Source: Diphasiastrum complanatum (taxonomy: Eukaryota > Streptophyta > Lycopodiopsida > Lycopodiales > Lycopodiaceae). Taken from it: a DNA stretch of 64,000 nucleotides. The DNA lies in NCBI GenBank assembly GCA_029204225.1, contig CM055093.1, positions 3,738,056-3,802,055 of the forward strand, given 5' to 3'. Positions 31,860-44,812 of the stretch are shown in pieces. Each line of letters opens with the position of its first letter. Within the stretch, counting starts at the first letter, position 1. A program made the position numbers and the translations under genes. Under the pieces are notes generated by a model that saw only the letters and a program-made list of their open reading frames with translations, had not been told where the DNA came from and did no database searches.

Positions 31860-32275
31860 ATGTCTAGTATGCTTTCGATGTTGGCAATGGTTGTTTCTCC
31901 TAGTCAAGTAAAAAGCAGGATACTGTATCACTTTCCACGACAAAGGCCAAATATAAAGCTTTATGCTCAACAACACAAGAAGCAACTTGGCTACGGTAGG
32001 TACTTGGAGAGATTGGTATAAGGCAAGCCAAAGGTACAATTATTTCTTGTGATAGTCAAAGTGGAATTCAATTGGCTAAAAGTCCCATGCTTCATGCTAG
32101 AACAAAGCACATAGAAGTAAAATATCATTTTATACGTGAGAAGCTTTGTTTGAAAGATGTAGATGTGATTCATTGTAGCACCGCTACACAAGTGGCTGAT
32201 ATATTCACGAAATTGCTAAGCAGAGACAAATTTGAGGATTTCAGGCTAAAGCTTGGAGTAGAATTAACATCTTGA
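31860..32275 (+). pseudogene. copia RNase H fragment (J)
   Basis: The forward strand encodes S-S-K-K-Q-D-T-V-S-L-S-T-T-K-A-K-Y (E changed to K), then C-D-S-Q-S-G-I-Q-L-A-K, H-A-R-T-K-H-I-E and the terminal V-A-D-I-F-T-K. It faces fragment I, which is on the other strand. A purine tract and LTR follow, so the 3' end of J is preserved. Confidence 0.8.
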
Positions 32276-32439
32276 AGGCTGAACAGGTTGATAGACATGC
32301 TTACTTTATCTTGCTTACAACATCTTGGTAATGTATATTTTACTTTTAAGTTAAAAGCAACTATGCTATCATGGAGGCATGTTCCATGAGTAGTTTACTT
32401 GTTGATAGGATGTTGACGTTAATTATTGAGGGAGAGAGT

Positions 32440-32702
32440 TGAAAAGTGCAATAATTAACTTGCTATTATTTTACGGTCATTTGCCACTTTTTGATGGCTA
32501 CTTTCTCTCTCCTGATTTTAGACATTGGGCAAGTCTTTCTCGAGCCCCTTAGTTGCTACTTAGGTGATTTTTCTTGTACTTCCATGATTAGTGTCAATAT
32601 ACAGTGTTTGGTGAGCAATCAATCGTTCTCTTGTCTCGAAGCACTTTATGATGTGTTGTGGCGATTGAATCGATCAGAGTCTTGTTATTGTCAACTCTAG
32701 CA
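32440..32702 (+). repeat. 3' LTR of fragment J (right edge uncertain)
   Basis: The tract GAGGGAGAGAG (32428-32438) precedes TGAAAAGTGC at 32440. A CA at 32701-32702 is one candidate end. No partner LTR exists in the window. Confidence 0.45.
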
Positions 32703-33144
32703 ACCATAATTAATATAAGAAACGTACCCAAATGGTGCTATATCATAATCATGGAATGCAGGTGGATATGTTGCCAATAGAGTGGTGCGATTAATTTGCC
32801 AAAAAATAATAGCAACCTCATCTAAGGCAAAGAGAATTTGTCGTTGATCAAACAATAGGAGTCAATCATAATGTGCTAGGAAAATTCCAATGCATGATGG
32901 GAGATCCCAACAAGAATATAGCAATGACTCCAAAGAAAAACGTTCTAGCAAAAAAAGGAACATAACCATAAAGTACTCTTATAAGGAAAAAATAAATGCA
33001 AAGGTAATTCCAGGGAAAGCTTGAAAAATATTACTTGCACAAGTCCAAGGATTGGACCATCAGCCGACGCCACCTCCAAGAAGATCGAACCAAGTGCGCA
33101 CACAACCCACGAGGTATATTCCTGAGTCTGCCTGCCTTTAAATG

Positions 33145-33332
33145 CAGGAACCGACTACTGTCGAAGAGGCACTTAGCCAACCAGACTCCGATCTCTGGAG
33201 AGAAGCGATGGACAGAGAGTATTCCTCTCTAATCAAGAACCATACATGGTCACTAGTCGAACCGCCTATTGGCAACAATCTTATCGATTGCAAGTGGGTC
33301 TTTAAGATCAAGTATAACGCCAATGGCCCCCC
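33145..33332 (+). pseudogene. copia RT amino-end fragment, forward
   Basis: The forward frame reads E-P-T-T-V-E-E-A-L..W-R-E-A-M-D-R-E-Y, H-T-W-S-L-V-E-P-P and C-K-W-V-F-K-I-K-Y-N, the start of copia RT. It stops at a junction with an opposed RT fragment. Confidence 0.8.
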
Positions 33333-33800
33333 ATCTCACCATTTCCTAGCAGACCGCATATCCTTGTGGTTGCAGCATATAAACTTCCTCTTCTAAGTCA
33401 CCATTCAAAAATGCCGATTTCACATCCATTTAATGAATTTTCCAACCAAAAAATGAAGCTAATGCGATCACCAAGCATAAAGTAGTCCACTTAACTATAG
33501 GAGCAAATGTCTCTTCAAAGTCAATACCTTTGCTTTGCTCGTAGGCTATAGCCTTTGACCACCATGCGTGCCTTGTGTTTCGCAATCGATCCATCACCAT
33601 GAAACTTAGTTCTATATACCCATTAATTACTAATGGGTTTCTTACCAAATGGAAGATCAACTAGGTCCCATGTACCATGTCTTTGAATCGAGTCCATCTC
33701 GTCCTCTAGCCCCTTGCCATTCTTTAAGATCTTTCGCCTCTTCAAAGGTTGTTGGTTCTTGACACTTCATGATGTCACTCATAAGGACGTAGTTCACATT
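33333..33800 (-). pseudogene. copia RT fragment, reverse
   Basis: On the reverse strand the order is E-P-T-T-F-E-E-A (about 33760), K-W-V-Y-R-T-K-F-H-like, K-G-I-D-F-E-E-T-F-A-P and M-D-V-K-S-A-F-L-N-G ending in P-Q-G-Y-A near 33350, with several frameshifts. It overlaps in domain content with the forward fragment but is not its mirror copy, so two related elements meet tail to tail. Confidence 0.75.
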
Positions 33801-34500
33801 TGAATCGGAAACATGCTCGAATCGGTTCCCGAGTAAAAAAATTTAAAATTGGCTCGGGAAATGAAAAATTGTTCGAATCGGCCGATTCAAACCTGACTTG
33901 GCCGGTTCAAACCGGTCGAATTGGCCAATTTGAATTGCCAATTTGAACTGGTGCATGAAACATTGGATCCTGGTAGATTCATCCTCGCATCTTTCATGGT
34001 CTTCTCGTACCACTTTGCTACCTTCAATTCAAGTGACACACTTCTTGGCGAATAAGTGTCCCAAGGAGTGTCTTGATACATCCTTTTGTTTTCCACAGGT
34101 TTTTCCTTGACGTGAAACTTGGATCAAGAGTCTTGCCTCAACCTACACCCTCATCCATATGATTATTTTCATATTTTGTTGCAAAAAAGGATTAAAAAAG
34201 TGAGATTAAGGACTTTAGACAATGGCCAACAAAGAAAATCACATCGTCATGGGCATCAAGTTGCAACAACACCAATGCACTTAGAAAAACTCAATTTTGG
34301 TCACAAACAAAAAAGCTATGAGAAAAATTATGAAAATTATGCTAGAGAGAGAAAATGGCCAAAGAGAAAGGGTCTAGAGAGAAAACAATTGGAAAGAGAA
34401 AAATCAATGCCTTCCCAATTGCTCAAAAAAGTGCTTTGTTATCATGTTATAAACTCAATATATAATGAACAATCGCTAAAGCACGACAAGCAGTAGCTAA
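33801..34500. other. palindrome-rich spacer and decayed linker
   Basis: Around 33800-33960 are short inverted words, including the perfect 14-bp palindrome GAATCGGCCGATTC (33875-33888) and GGCCGGTTCAAACCGG nearby. The reverse frame 34096-33887 and the forward frame 34119-34496 have no motif I recognise. The reverse one may be the variable linker before RT. Confidence 0.35.
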
Positions 34501-37500
34501 GCATAGACTACATTTCCCACTAAGAGTTCAAGCGATACCCTATTAAAACAAAGGGAATACAATTATCTACCTAATGACTGCATGATTATATATGTCATCT
34601 AGAGGCCCTTTTCAGAGATTAGGGCAAATTAGGGTAGTTGGGTCCCTTAAGGACATGCTCTTAATGACAACTGGCCCAGTACCTACAGTTATGCTAATTA
34701 GGGCAACTAGTGATTAGGGTTAGGGGAGGAGGATGAGTCCATAACACTTAGCCTATTAGAGTTGGTGGGTTCATGGTGTTCGTTTATATGTAGCAGAGTT
34801 CTATTGATACATCACAATAGAGCTTGTTTATGGGCATTTGGCAGTAGAGATTTCATGGCATAATTTTTGCTTGCCTACATCAATTTCTTTATGGAAGATA
34901 GTTGGTGTGCCTTGTATAGGATGTTTGGTCCATTGATATGTTTCATTGATGCTTTCATAGTGCAGTTTGGCAACATCCATTAGATGATCTTTTCTAGTAG
35001 TGTTTGTTCAGGCAACATACACATTCGTGGCATGTTCAAGCTCAAGATACTTTTGATACCTATGACTTTTCTTAAGAGGTATGGTGGGGTGCACTTTGAT
35101 GTTTAGAGGGATTCAAGACTCATAGGTATGGCAACTTGGTCTTAGATTGCAACAATAGTGTATTTGTAAGAACAATATCAACATTGTGGATTTGATGCCA
35201 TGATTTTGTAATGCTGCCATCATATGGGATTCTTAGTCATCATACATGATTGTTTGTTGAAGCATTCTCAAATGCATTATCTATAATGTTCATCATGATG
35301 CCTTCTTTTGGCATTCTTAGTCCAGTTGTATAAATTGGTGGAGTTTACATGATCATTTGACTATTGTTTGATGGTGCAGCTTTTTGTTTGGTGTATTGCA
35401 TTTGCCACAACTATACGTTCAACATATGCATTTTTGTGCTCAGCTATCCGACATTGACATATAATTGCAGCATCTTTAACATATGCATTTTTGCAGTTTC
35501 ATATTTTATGGTGTATACATTAGTTAGACTTTGAAGCCCATTAATATTACAGTTTTATGATTTTTTATATGCGTTACAGTTTGTTTGAAACAGAGCAGTG
35601 GGATTGGGCTATCCATCATAACTCAAGAATAATGGCCCACTGTTATGTACTCAAATCTACTTATAAATTTCTTATGCACACTCTTTTGGGATAAAGCAAA
35701 CTCACAAATTGATAGTTGTTGCTTTTTATATAATATTCATTTGGACTATGGTTTTATCTTGCATATGAATGTGTCTCTGAGAGGAATCGAACTTCAAACC
35801 TCAAGGTGAGTAAAGTAGCAGTCAGTGATTCAGATGTGGGTGAGTACTGGAATTGATTCAGTAATACACTTTAGCAGCTTAGAAAGATTTTAATGTTGAC
35901 AACATTCTTTAGTTCCTTGTGTCAAGTCGCTGAAAGGACTAGGATTTCTGGCAAATCGAGTTAGGGCACCGAGAAATTAACTTTCATGTTTCAGCACTTA
36001 GTTTTTGGTGCTGGATTTTGGTCTTCCATGGGTTATATTACGTGCCCTGTTTGCCTACGGCAAGTCGCTTGAGATTCTTTTTGTGGATCATTGTCCAAAT
36101 TATCAAAGGCCTACTTACCAAGTTTCCAGTTTTGTCGCAAGCAATTTTCATACGTCCTATTGATAAAAGTACCTACTGTTTTTAGGATCTTATTGCATTT
36201 TGTGTTTTATGATTAAGTTGCTTATTTCAAATTCCTATTAAAAATTTGCAAATTCTCTGAAAGTTGGGGAGATAGAAGTGAGTTCTCAGGGCCTTGTCGG
36301 CACTATCCTTTTTATCATTCATGATACAGTTTTCAGAATCTGATCACACTGTTGAGTTTTTAAGTATGACCATTGAGACATTTAATAGTACCCATGCAAT
36401 TTGAGACTTAGCTTGCTGAAAATTCCCAGGCATCGTTTGCTATCTTCTTTAGGGTCTCAAACCCCAGAAAGCATGCTTAATTTGCTTCTCTGCATTATGG
36501 TATTTGTGTTTAAAAATTTAAGATCTATGCAGCAACTCATTTGATACTTGGAACTTTTCAGTACTTTATCTCTACCACAAGTAAGTTGCTGAAAAGTCAC
36601 AGCTGCTAAATGATCTCTATTTTAGGGTCAATAGGGTCTACTTCTGGTATTTAGGCCTTTGAAGCACTTTAATTGATGCACGTGTTGAGGGAATTGATAT
36701 GCTTGAGACTTTACTTAGGAGAAGCCTGATCAGCTTGGTAGAAAGAATCCATATACCAATGATAGGTAGACCCACAAGATGATTTTAATCTGGAAGACAT
36801 TTCAGATGTTCAGTTGATTTCTTTGCAGAACATGGAAATTTATGTCTTTTCCAGGTTTCATCTCATGAAATTGGTTAAATAAGTAATTTCATTCAGAACT
36901 ATGAGTTCTCATTTCTTATGTCAACATAATAGTATTATGCGTAGGTTTTTATTCCAGCCTTTACATGACATTTAACTTTCTTTGTCATGCACAGGTATTC
37001 AATAAGTTTAACAGTTGTGGTTGTCCTGAGAACTTGTAAACAGCTCTAAAATATTAAATAAGCTCGCTGTATGCTGTGTATCCTATGTATACTTGCTGGA
37101 GGAAATAAATGTCTGTGCTGAACCTAGCCAATATTCAGTTCCACAAGTCCAATGTGATTGTTAGTTTGTCTGGGGCCTGCTGGAGCTTGTTTCGAAGCAG
37201 CTTGCTTGCTTGTTATGCCTGACAAGGTGATGAAAATGCTATGATAGTTCCCAGTTGAAGCAAAACAGTTTAGTAATATGCATCTATGTTTGGCAAAAGA
37301 TCAGGAAAAGGGGAGTGGAATTTCTAATATTAAAGGATTGCATGTTTGCATAATATGGCCAAATGGGTCTGTCTAGCTCATGCGACTTTGGAAATCTAAC
37401 ATCTCCGAACCAGGATACACTTGATATGCTCTTGGTTGGCACCAGTTTTTTTCATTCTCATACATAATTTGAAATTATATCAATCAACTACGTTGATGTC

Positions 37501-38000
37501 CTAGGGCCTTGATGTCAGGAACCACTTATCAACAACGCTTCTTTCATGCCAGTGAAAATGTCTTTGTATGGAACAACAAAGAGTTCCTTTCAGGACCTTC
37601 CTTGATTTGTGAGTTTTTGTAGTACTGAGTTCAGCTTTCCACATTCTGAACATTTATAAGATGGTTTAATAAGAACAGTTCTGCAGAAGTGACTAATTGA
37701 TGTGTTCTGTACACTGCAGCCCTAAGGCACCAAATTCCATTTTGAAGCTTTTGAAAGCTATTGTGAGCATCAACATATTCAGGCTACCATAACTATGCTT
37801 CAGAACACTATGCCCTAAACATTTTATGCAATGCCATTACTCCTGGCTTATCTTTATTTAGCTATGAGATCATTCTACGGGCATTGATACCCTCTTAAAG
37901 TTCTAGCCAACTTTCACGACTCAAGGTTAATCACTTAAAGTCCAATTTTCATCCTCCACATTGTGATGCATTTTCAAATTTCCAGAGAGTTAGTTTATTA
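34501..38000. other. long gene-free stretch
   Basis: About 3.5 kb contains no long frame, no LTR and no recognisable coding. A few splice-like words (for example CTCAAGGTGAGT near 35800 and CATGCACAGGT near 36990) and an AATAAA at 37105 hint at an old transcribed region, but I cannot assemble a gene from them. Confidence 0.45.
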
Positions 38001-38234
38001 CATAACAACCCACACACATTGGGTAGAAAGTGGAGCAACTTCATTGAAGGATCTCATGTCCAGTGGAGTGGACAAGCGCCTAGAAGATTATGCTCGGCCA
38101 TAAGCATTAATGGGCATTGGTGTGTATCATTTCATTTGATACAAATGATAGTGTCATGGCATATGAGCAATAGAGGTGGACAAACATTTCCTTTGTGTAT
38201 CCGAGAGTGGCTGCCAGATGGATAGAGATTCATA

Positions 38235-39385
38235 ATGCGGAACACCAATTCAAAGTGGCTAAAAGAGCCAAACAAGCACGCACTAGCAAGACAGAACCTT
38301 CAAGAATTAGATCTAGACAGGCCAATTAATTGGGCAGACTGGAATAGGCAGCTAGTCCAAAGATTTGAAACTATGCACAGTGAACTGCCCAGAATAGTGA
38401 TTGATGCAAACAACCAAAGGACCTATAGAAGGGTTGAAAGGCTACTGTACAGGGTTAAAAGAGACTATCTTTTGATGGGAAAGTCGATGGAAAAAGGATT
38501 CAAAAGTTCCAAAAGGCTATATCAGAAATCCTACACTGATGTTGGATAATCTGGAATTAACTATGAAATATGAGGCTTATAGATGGGTTAGGGAAGATGC
38601 ATGATCCCACAAAGATAGGTGCAGCAACAAATGATGTCGCTATTGAGGACAAGTACTACATATTAACATTTAGCGTTCAACAAATAACTGAGCCTGAAAT
38701 TCCAAGGATCATGGAACACAAAGAAATTTGAAGGACCTACTGCTTGTGCAAGGGAAAAGGGACATGCTCTATCTGAAAAAGGAGTGTGTACCTAATGAAT
38801 TAGGAAGGTCATCATTTTTTATAGACTTTTGGATCTAAACATGGAAGGTGCCAAGAACTTAAGATTGTAGGAGGCTCTACGGCACATGTTTGAAAGTACA
38901 AATTGCAAAACCCTGCAGAAAGGAAAAGTGAATCGCTCACCCATGGATGCGGTCATTGAATAGTTAAAGTGAATTGGAAGCATTGTCAATGACATTTGAA
39001 AGGATTTGTGTGGATAGTATAGTTGAGCTAGCATATTGCCTTGTAATGCATGATCAAGTGAGACCAATGATCTCTAAGTCAATGAGATGTGCAAAAACTA
39101 AGTAAACCATTTAGAGTTTAGATTGACATTGGAGTGAGAATGTTAGTGATATTTACGCACATTGCTAGGTAAGTGTTGCTTCTATCTTTGGTATCATGAC
39201 AAGCGTACTATGGCATGACCTCAAGGGAACTATGCAAAGCAAAGGGAGACCGATGAGAATTAGTGTATGTGTGGGAGAATTGGAAGTTACATTCAATTTT
39301 CTAGTTGTCTACAACTTGTTATTATGCACTAATTTTTGTCTCAGAGGTGTTTGCAATTGGCTTGGTGTTATGTACCCATAAGGGC
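38235..39385 (+). pseudogene. possible gypsy gag-protease remnant
   Basis: A 104-residue forward frame (38235-38549) is basic and helical but unassigned. At about 39115-39330 a broken frame gives I-D-I-G-V-R-M-L-V-I-F followed by G-R-P-M-R-I-S-V-C-V-G-E-L-E-V and F-L-V-V. This resembles the D-S/T-G-A start and the later strand of Ty3/gypsy retropepsin, with the catalytic triplet altered. Stops interrupt it. It ends where element K begins. Confidence 0.35.
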
Positions 39386-39417
39386 AGGCAACAGGAAACT
39401 TGAGGTGACGGTTTCAT

Positions 39418-41480
39418 TTATGGGACGGAACATTGATCTAGCGCGAAGGGGCATCTTTCAGGGATCTGCGTGTAGGCAACGCATTCGAACACTCTTAGGT
39501 TCTTCAAAAGGCTTAGAGCCTGTCCACACCTCGTGGAGTGTCTTGCCTGAGAGGGCCTTGGTCGAACATCTGTTTTGGACGTAAGTTGCAGTGGAGACAG
39601 CTTCGACCCATAATCTCTTGGGCAGCGATGCATGCGCTAGCATACATTTGGCTGATTCAACCATGGTACGGTTCTTCCTCTCGGCTAAGCCATTAGATTG
39701 AGGACTGTAAGGAGTGATGAATTGTTGCTCAATGCCTTGGCTTTGGCAGTACTCCTTAAACTCGGTAGAGATAAATTCTCCACCATTGTCTGACCTTAGG
39801 GCCTTGATCGTCGTTTAAGTCTCCTTTTCTGCACGCTCCTTGAATATTCTGAAGCAGTTGAAGGCTTCTGATTTCTTCTTTATAAAGTACACCATAGTCC
39901 TTCTGAAAAATTCATCAATAAAAGTTATAAAATACTTTGCATCCTTCAGCGAAGGATTTTTTATCGGGCCACAAATGTTTGAATGTACAATGTCTAACAA
40001 TCCTCTAGCAATATGCTGATGGCTTGATTTAAATGGTTTTCTAGTCTGTTTATCAACTAGACAGTCTTGACAGACATGTAACTCGACATTATCTCGAGGA
40101 TAGTCGAGATCAAGAACAAAAGATTGTCTAGACATTTGTTATACAACAACATGATTCAAGTGACCAAGTCTATAATGCCAAAGTAAACTTTTATTTGCAT
40201 AAATAGAAGTACCGAGCGCCTGACTAGAGGTAGAAAAGCAATGACTTAATTTATACAAGTATCCATGTCTCTTTCCGAGTGCTAGGATCTTGCCTGTCCT
40301 ATCAACTACTTTGCACTAATCACATTCGAATTCTACTCTATGTCCTAGATATGTGATTATGCTTACAGAGAGCAAATTCGTAGATAAATTTAGTACATAC
40401 AGGACTTTAGAGTGTAGCTTAGACTGATCATTTGCAAAACTTAATCTCATAGTACCTTCACCTTTAATAGCTTGTGTGCTATTGTCGCCAAGGTGAACAT
40501 ATTTATTAGTACTGTAAGGTGTATAGAACAAAAAACAACCAATGAGTCTGGTCATATGCTGAGTGACACCGGAATCCAGGAACCAAGAACTGTCGCCAGA
40601 TGCTCCTTGATGGCTGGTCATGAAGGCATCGTGATCCACTTCTTGAATAGGCTGTGGAGCTTCTGTAGCTGCATTTGTCAATTGATTCGACTGCCCCTTG
40701 TTGCTGTTCTTTGCTTGCAGTATCCGGCAGTCTTGAATTTTGTGGTTGTTTCGCTTGTAGTATCTACAGAACAGCTTTTTCTTTGTCTGCAGATTTGACT
40801 GTTCTTTGTGCTGTGTTGGTTTCTGGTCATGCTTTGTTTGCTTCGGGTCTTTCTTTTTCTTCTGCTTAATCGTGCTCTTGTTCATGTACAAAGCATGAGA
40901 ATCAGCTGAGGAACTTGCAGCTTCTTTCCTCCACGTGTTCCTGCAACAACATAGTAATGACTCTCGAAAGAGTCAGTTTTGGGTGTGTCATGATGATCAT
41001 TACCCAGCTGTTGTATGAGCTTGGCAAGCTTGTAAGCAGTTGCATCACTGCGTCTTGATCGTCTATGACAGATCCGACAACGGCCATATGCTTCAGCAGG
41101 TTCTTGAATTGGTTGATGTGATTCTGCAGGGAATCACCATTCGCCATCTTGAGGGAGTAAAATTTCTTCTTGAGATGTACCTTGGAAGCTATATCTCACA
41201 CTTCGTATAGTGTGCTCAAGATGCCCCAGACTTCTTTGGATGTCTGGGTCTCGGATACATGGCCGATCTGGGTAAATGTTGAGGATGATCAGTGGAAAGT
41301 CTTTCCATCCTTCAACTTCCATCTGACAATTGTTGTCGTCTGCTTCGGGTTCCCCTTTTGCACCTGTAACAACGACATACAATTCTTTCGCCATTAGTAT
41401 AGTTTTCATCTTAAATTTTCACAGATGGTAACTAGCTCCATCAAGCTTGTCCATGATAAGACTGGCTTTCCCTTGGGAAT
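39418..41480 (-). pseudogene. copia gag, protease and integrase of element K
   Basis: Reading leftward from about 41480, gag begins M-D-K-L-D-G-A-S with a stop and a frameshift near 41280, then an open gag core. The zinc knuckle reads C-R-Y-Y..H..C, so one cysteine is lost. Protease D-S-G-V-T is seen near 40580. Integrase follows with C-Q-D-C, H-S-N-I-C-G-P (first aspartate replaced by N), S-D-N-G-G-E and L-A-E-R-K-N, plus a stop near 39815. RT, RNase H and the 3' LTR are absent; the sequence ends against the gypsy-like remnant. Confidence 0.82.
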
Positions 41481-41624
41481 CCATGTGGAAGATTAGTCTA
41501 GGTGATAGGTAAAACTATCAGTGACCTAGATATGAATCTAGTACAAAAATACAGAACAAGAAGACAATTACTCTATCGGCTGGTAGAGTCTTGTACTGTG
41601 GAAGCTTATCAGGCTACGAAAATA

Positions 41625-41636
41625 GCTCTGATACCA
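41625..41636 (-). other. primer-binding site of element K
   Basis: The reverse strand reads TGGTATCAGAGC, perfect for initiator-Met tRNA and adjacent to the LTR edge at 41637. Confidence 0.85.
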
Positions 41637-42610
41637 TGCTTGAGAAAGGGGGTGTGTGAGAGAGAGAAACGAAAATAGCTCGTAAAGAAACGAACACGAA
41701 AAGAAGCAAACTCGAAACTTGAAAAAGAAACGAACTCGAACAGAAAGTGTTCATGCGCAGCGGAATAAGCTTTCTCACTCTTTCCCTAAAGCATGATTAC
41801 GCCTAGAACGTTAGTGATTGAAATCACATTCGAGCTGATTACGTAGCCAAACATTAAGCAACAAAACATCAGAAAGATAATTTGTCATGAATAATTCACA
41901 AAGAGCTAGACTAAGCTCGACTGATAATCAGTTGCAAAAGGCAAGACTAAATATTAGTCGCGAACAATTAGACTAATAATAATTTGCTAAGAACAGACTA
42001 CCAGATTGAGCATAGCAATATTGACACAAATCTGAACGCAGAACAAGCAGAGCTGTTATCAGATTAAGTACAGCAAAATATACAGGTCAATAATGCTAAT
42101 GAGCACAATACAATAGCGGACAAAACCACGTACTTCACAAAGCTAATCCAATCTGTGAAAGGAATAAATCTATCACTGACAATATAGAAAATCAATGCAC
42201 GAAAGCATCTACTGCGTCTATCTCTTATAAGCTTCTGACGTTATTATTTTTCACACACCGTGGAATACGCAAATGGTATCCAACATATATACATAAATTT
42301 ACAGGTGTGCAGATGAAGAAAGTACAAAGTGAATGTGCTGTCAGTGGGAAATCGTGGGTGACTGCTGTCGTTGTCAAATCTGTTAGCACAGTTGTATGGG
42401 ATGAGCGTGAGAAGGCCTCGACGTCAGCTTTCACTAAAATGAACATTGGTGAAGATGTGAAAAATGCGACAGTCTGACAAATGCCTTAAGATTTGATTTT
42501 ACAAGGTGCCTTCGCTTTTCTGTAAGGGCACCTTTGGCATTTTGTAGGGCAGTGTTGTCTTTTTCGCCTGTTACAAATCACATGTAAAAACATAGTGTCA
42601 CATTTTTTGC
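41637..42610 (-). repeat. 5' LTR of element K (right edge uncertain)
   Basis: The LTR starts TGCTTGAG on the plus strand next to the primer-binding site. GAAACGAA-type repeats fill 41661-41750. A TATA-like word lies near 42285 on the reverse strand. The right limit is estimated; no second copy is present. Confidence 0.5.
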
Positions 42611-43699
42611 CTTTTGTTGAGTATCAACTCCTGCCGTCACTCGGCGATGTGTGCCAAATGTACAGAAGATGAATATTACGATACCAGAATTCCATCATAA
42701 CCTACTTCTCGGTGATACTTTGATTAGGGTTTAGCACTGTGGAGAACATAGTTATCTAGAGGTATACGAGCTTGTGATTGACGGGTATTAGCACTTGACA
42801 AATGCCATCTCCACTCGATACGCAGAAATAACACAATACCTTACACAAACCCCAATCTTTGAGCCACCAGTACACTCATCTATAGCATCTAACAGTGATA
42901 GCGAAAATCTAGTGAATGATCTTAGAAGAGCATGGTTTCAACACCCTGAATTGGTGTTAGAAACTCCCAGTGAAAGTCTTGCCAATGATTTCGTTACTAG
43001 CTCCAATATGCAAGTACGGACGATCTAAGAATTAGAGTTTGTACCTAGAAACCAAGTGAAAATAGCAACCTCTCCCTGTAATCATACTTCTGAGAGCCTA
43101 GAAACTCTCATTGATTGGGGAGTGCAAAGTGACTAGGATGACCTCCAAGGTTGGAGGCAATAATTGACCCTAGTCATTTGTGTAAGGGCAGTGTGGGCCC
43201 TTTCCCTCGCTTGGGCTTTCTAGCGGGACCACCCCTATGTTGGAAAAATCCCTAACATTGGTGAACCTGATGTGAATCTTGTTGGATACAACCTTTTGAT
43301 ATGAACTAGTTAAGTATGGCTTCATCTTCTAACCTTGATTGTGTGGATTACCAATGCTTCAACTGTAATCGATTCTTATGGCTACTGATATCTATGAGGT
43401 CTTAGTATTGTATGGCTTGAGTAGAATCCTTCATGATAAATGATCACTGGACTTTTCCAGAACTACCAATATAGGTCCTCCATTGCGACGACGAGTTGAC
43501 AAGGTGAGACTCTCACCAAAATATTCCCCCAGAAGCAGAACTTCGGTTACCACTAGAAGCATATCCAAGACAGTCCCGATCCCAAAAATGTACTAGTAGT
43601 GAAAGTCCATCAGAAGCTAAAACACCGTGCCAACGTCAAGCCCATGAAAAGGAGACACAATTAAAATACATTGCTGCATCAACAATATAAAAAGCCCCA
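42611..43699. other. gene-free stretch
   Basis: Short frames at 42795-43028 and after an ATG near 43317 are unassigned. The second is rich in P, S and E and full of stops, possibly an old transposon leader. Confidence 0.4.
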
Positions 43700-44784
43700 T
43701 ATGACACATGGTGCATTTGTAAGCATAGAAAAAAACATCTCTATTAGACTTGCATATTGTCAAACATTTCTTTTGTTCTATGTCCTTTTTGGACGTGCTT
43801 TATACACACAAAAAAACTTGTCATGGCGATGTTTATCGGTTTTTTTCCCAAAACATGGCCCAAAAAACAACTTCACTTTATCTTTTCCACAGGCTTTGGA
43901 ATAGTTTCTCTGCATATATTCATCCTCGTCAAAAAGTTCTCAGAAACTTCTTGGTAGCATTGATCAAGCGCCTCAACAAAAGTGTATTTTACAATCTCCC
44001 CAAATATTTTTTTTTTCTAGAGAAGAAGCATCTCTAACTTTGAGGTACAATAGTAGGTTATACCATGTGGTATTGGAAAATTGGGATTGAACCAATCCTT
44101 TGCCACCCTTGGTTTGTTCAAGGCACCTATCACCCTACAAAACCACATTTGTCAATACTTGGCATAAAACCTAGCTAGCCTAATGCAGTCATGAGGTGAT
44201 CCTTTTGATTGTATTGAAAACGTGGTGAGAGCCTCACAAACAATAGTGAATCTTGAAAAATTTCCTTCAATCAATGGCTACCTAAACATAGGGTTCTCAT
44301 TTCTTGCAGTAGATGCTCTTTCGCGATTGACAATGTTGTTGATCGGCAACAAGGGTGGCACAAACAAAACTCTACTATTATAATCATCTAAAACTTGACC
44401 ATCTTGTGTAATAGCTGTCGCGGAGATGGTCAACAAAGTCAATAGATGATCTTTCACAATTTACAAAGTCTCTTTCTCTCGTTCTTCCATGTGTTTACGC
44501 ATAATTTTAATTTCTTCCTCTTGTTGTTGTAACATCAACTTTTGTTTGTGTAGCTCTCTATGGTAGTTATCTTTGTAGATGTCTTTAAGTGAGGTTAGTT
44601 CGTGAAGTTCTTGACGCATAGACTCTAGCCCCCTTAGTGTGACTTCCAATTTTGCCACTTTTTGCAAGGCCTTATCTTTCTCGCCGACAATCCTTTCATT
44701 GTATCCGTCTAGCTTTTGGCATTTGCGCTCCAACGTTTCATACTTGGTTAAAGCTATTGTAGATAGAATTGGATCCGGAAGCAA
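43700..44784 (-). pseudogene. decayed coiled-coil coding region
   Basis: The reverse frame 44784-44461 is a strongly charged coiled coil with E-R-K-C-Q, L-E-V-T-L and R-K-H-M-E-E-R-E-K heptads. Further coding-like pieces in other frames extend left to about 43700. The L-E-R-K-C-Q block also occurs in the extra ORF of gypsy element L (55499-56827), so it may be a related transposon ORF. The frame has no clear ATG, and continues rightward to a site split by a solo LTR. I cannot name a function. Confidence 0.45.
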
Positions 44785-44807
44785 ATGTTTCTTTTTAAAA
44801 TCTTCTA

Positions 44808-44812
44808 TCCTT
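44808..44812. other. target-site duplication of the solo LTR, left copy
   Basis: TCCTT here is repeated exactly at 45495-45499. Confidence 0.9.

Noticed and set aside
34501-38000. A spliced host gene built from scattered splice-like words
   Set aside because: No exon gave a recognisable protein and frames could not be joined consistently.
43671-44037. Three overlapping forward frames of 66-95 residues
   Set aside because: They overlap each other in different phases and lie opposite a reverse coding-like region. None has a motif.
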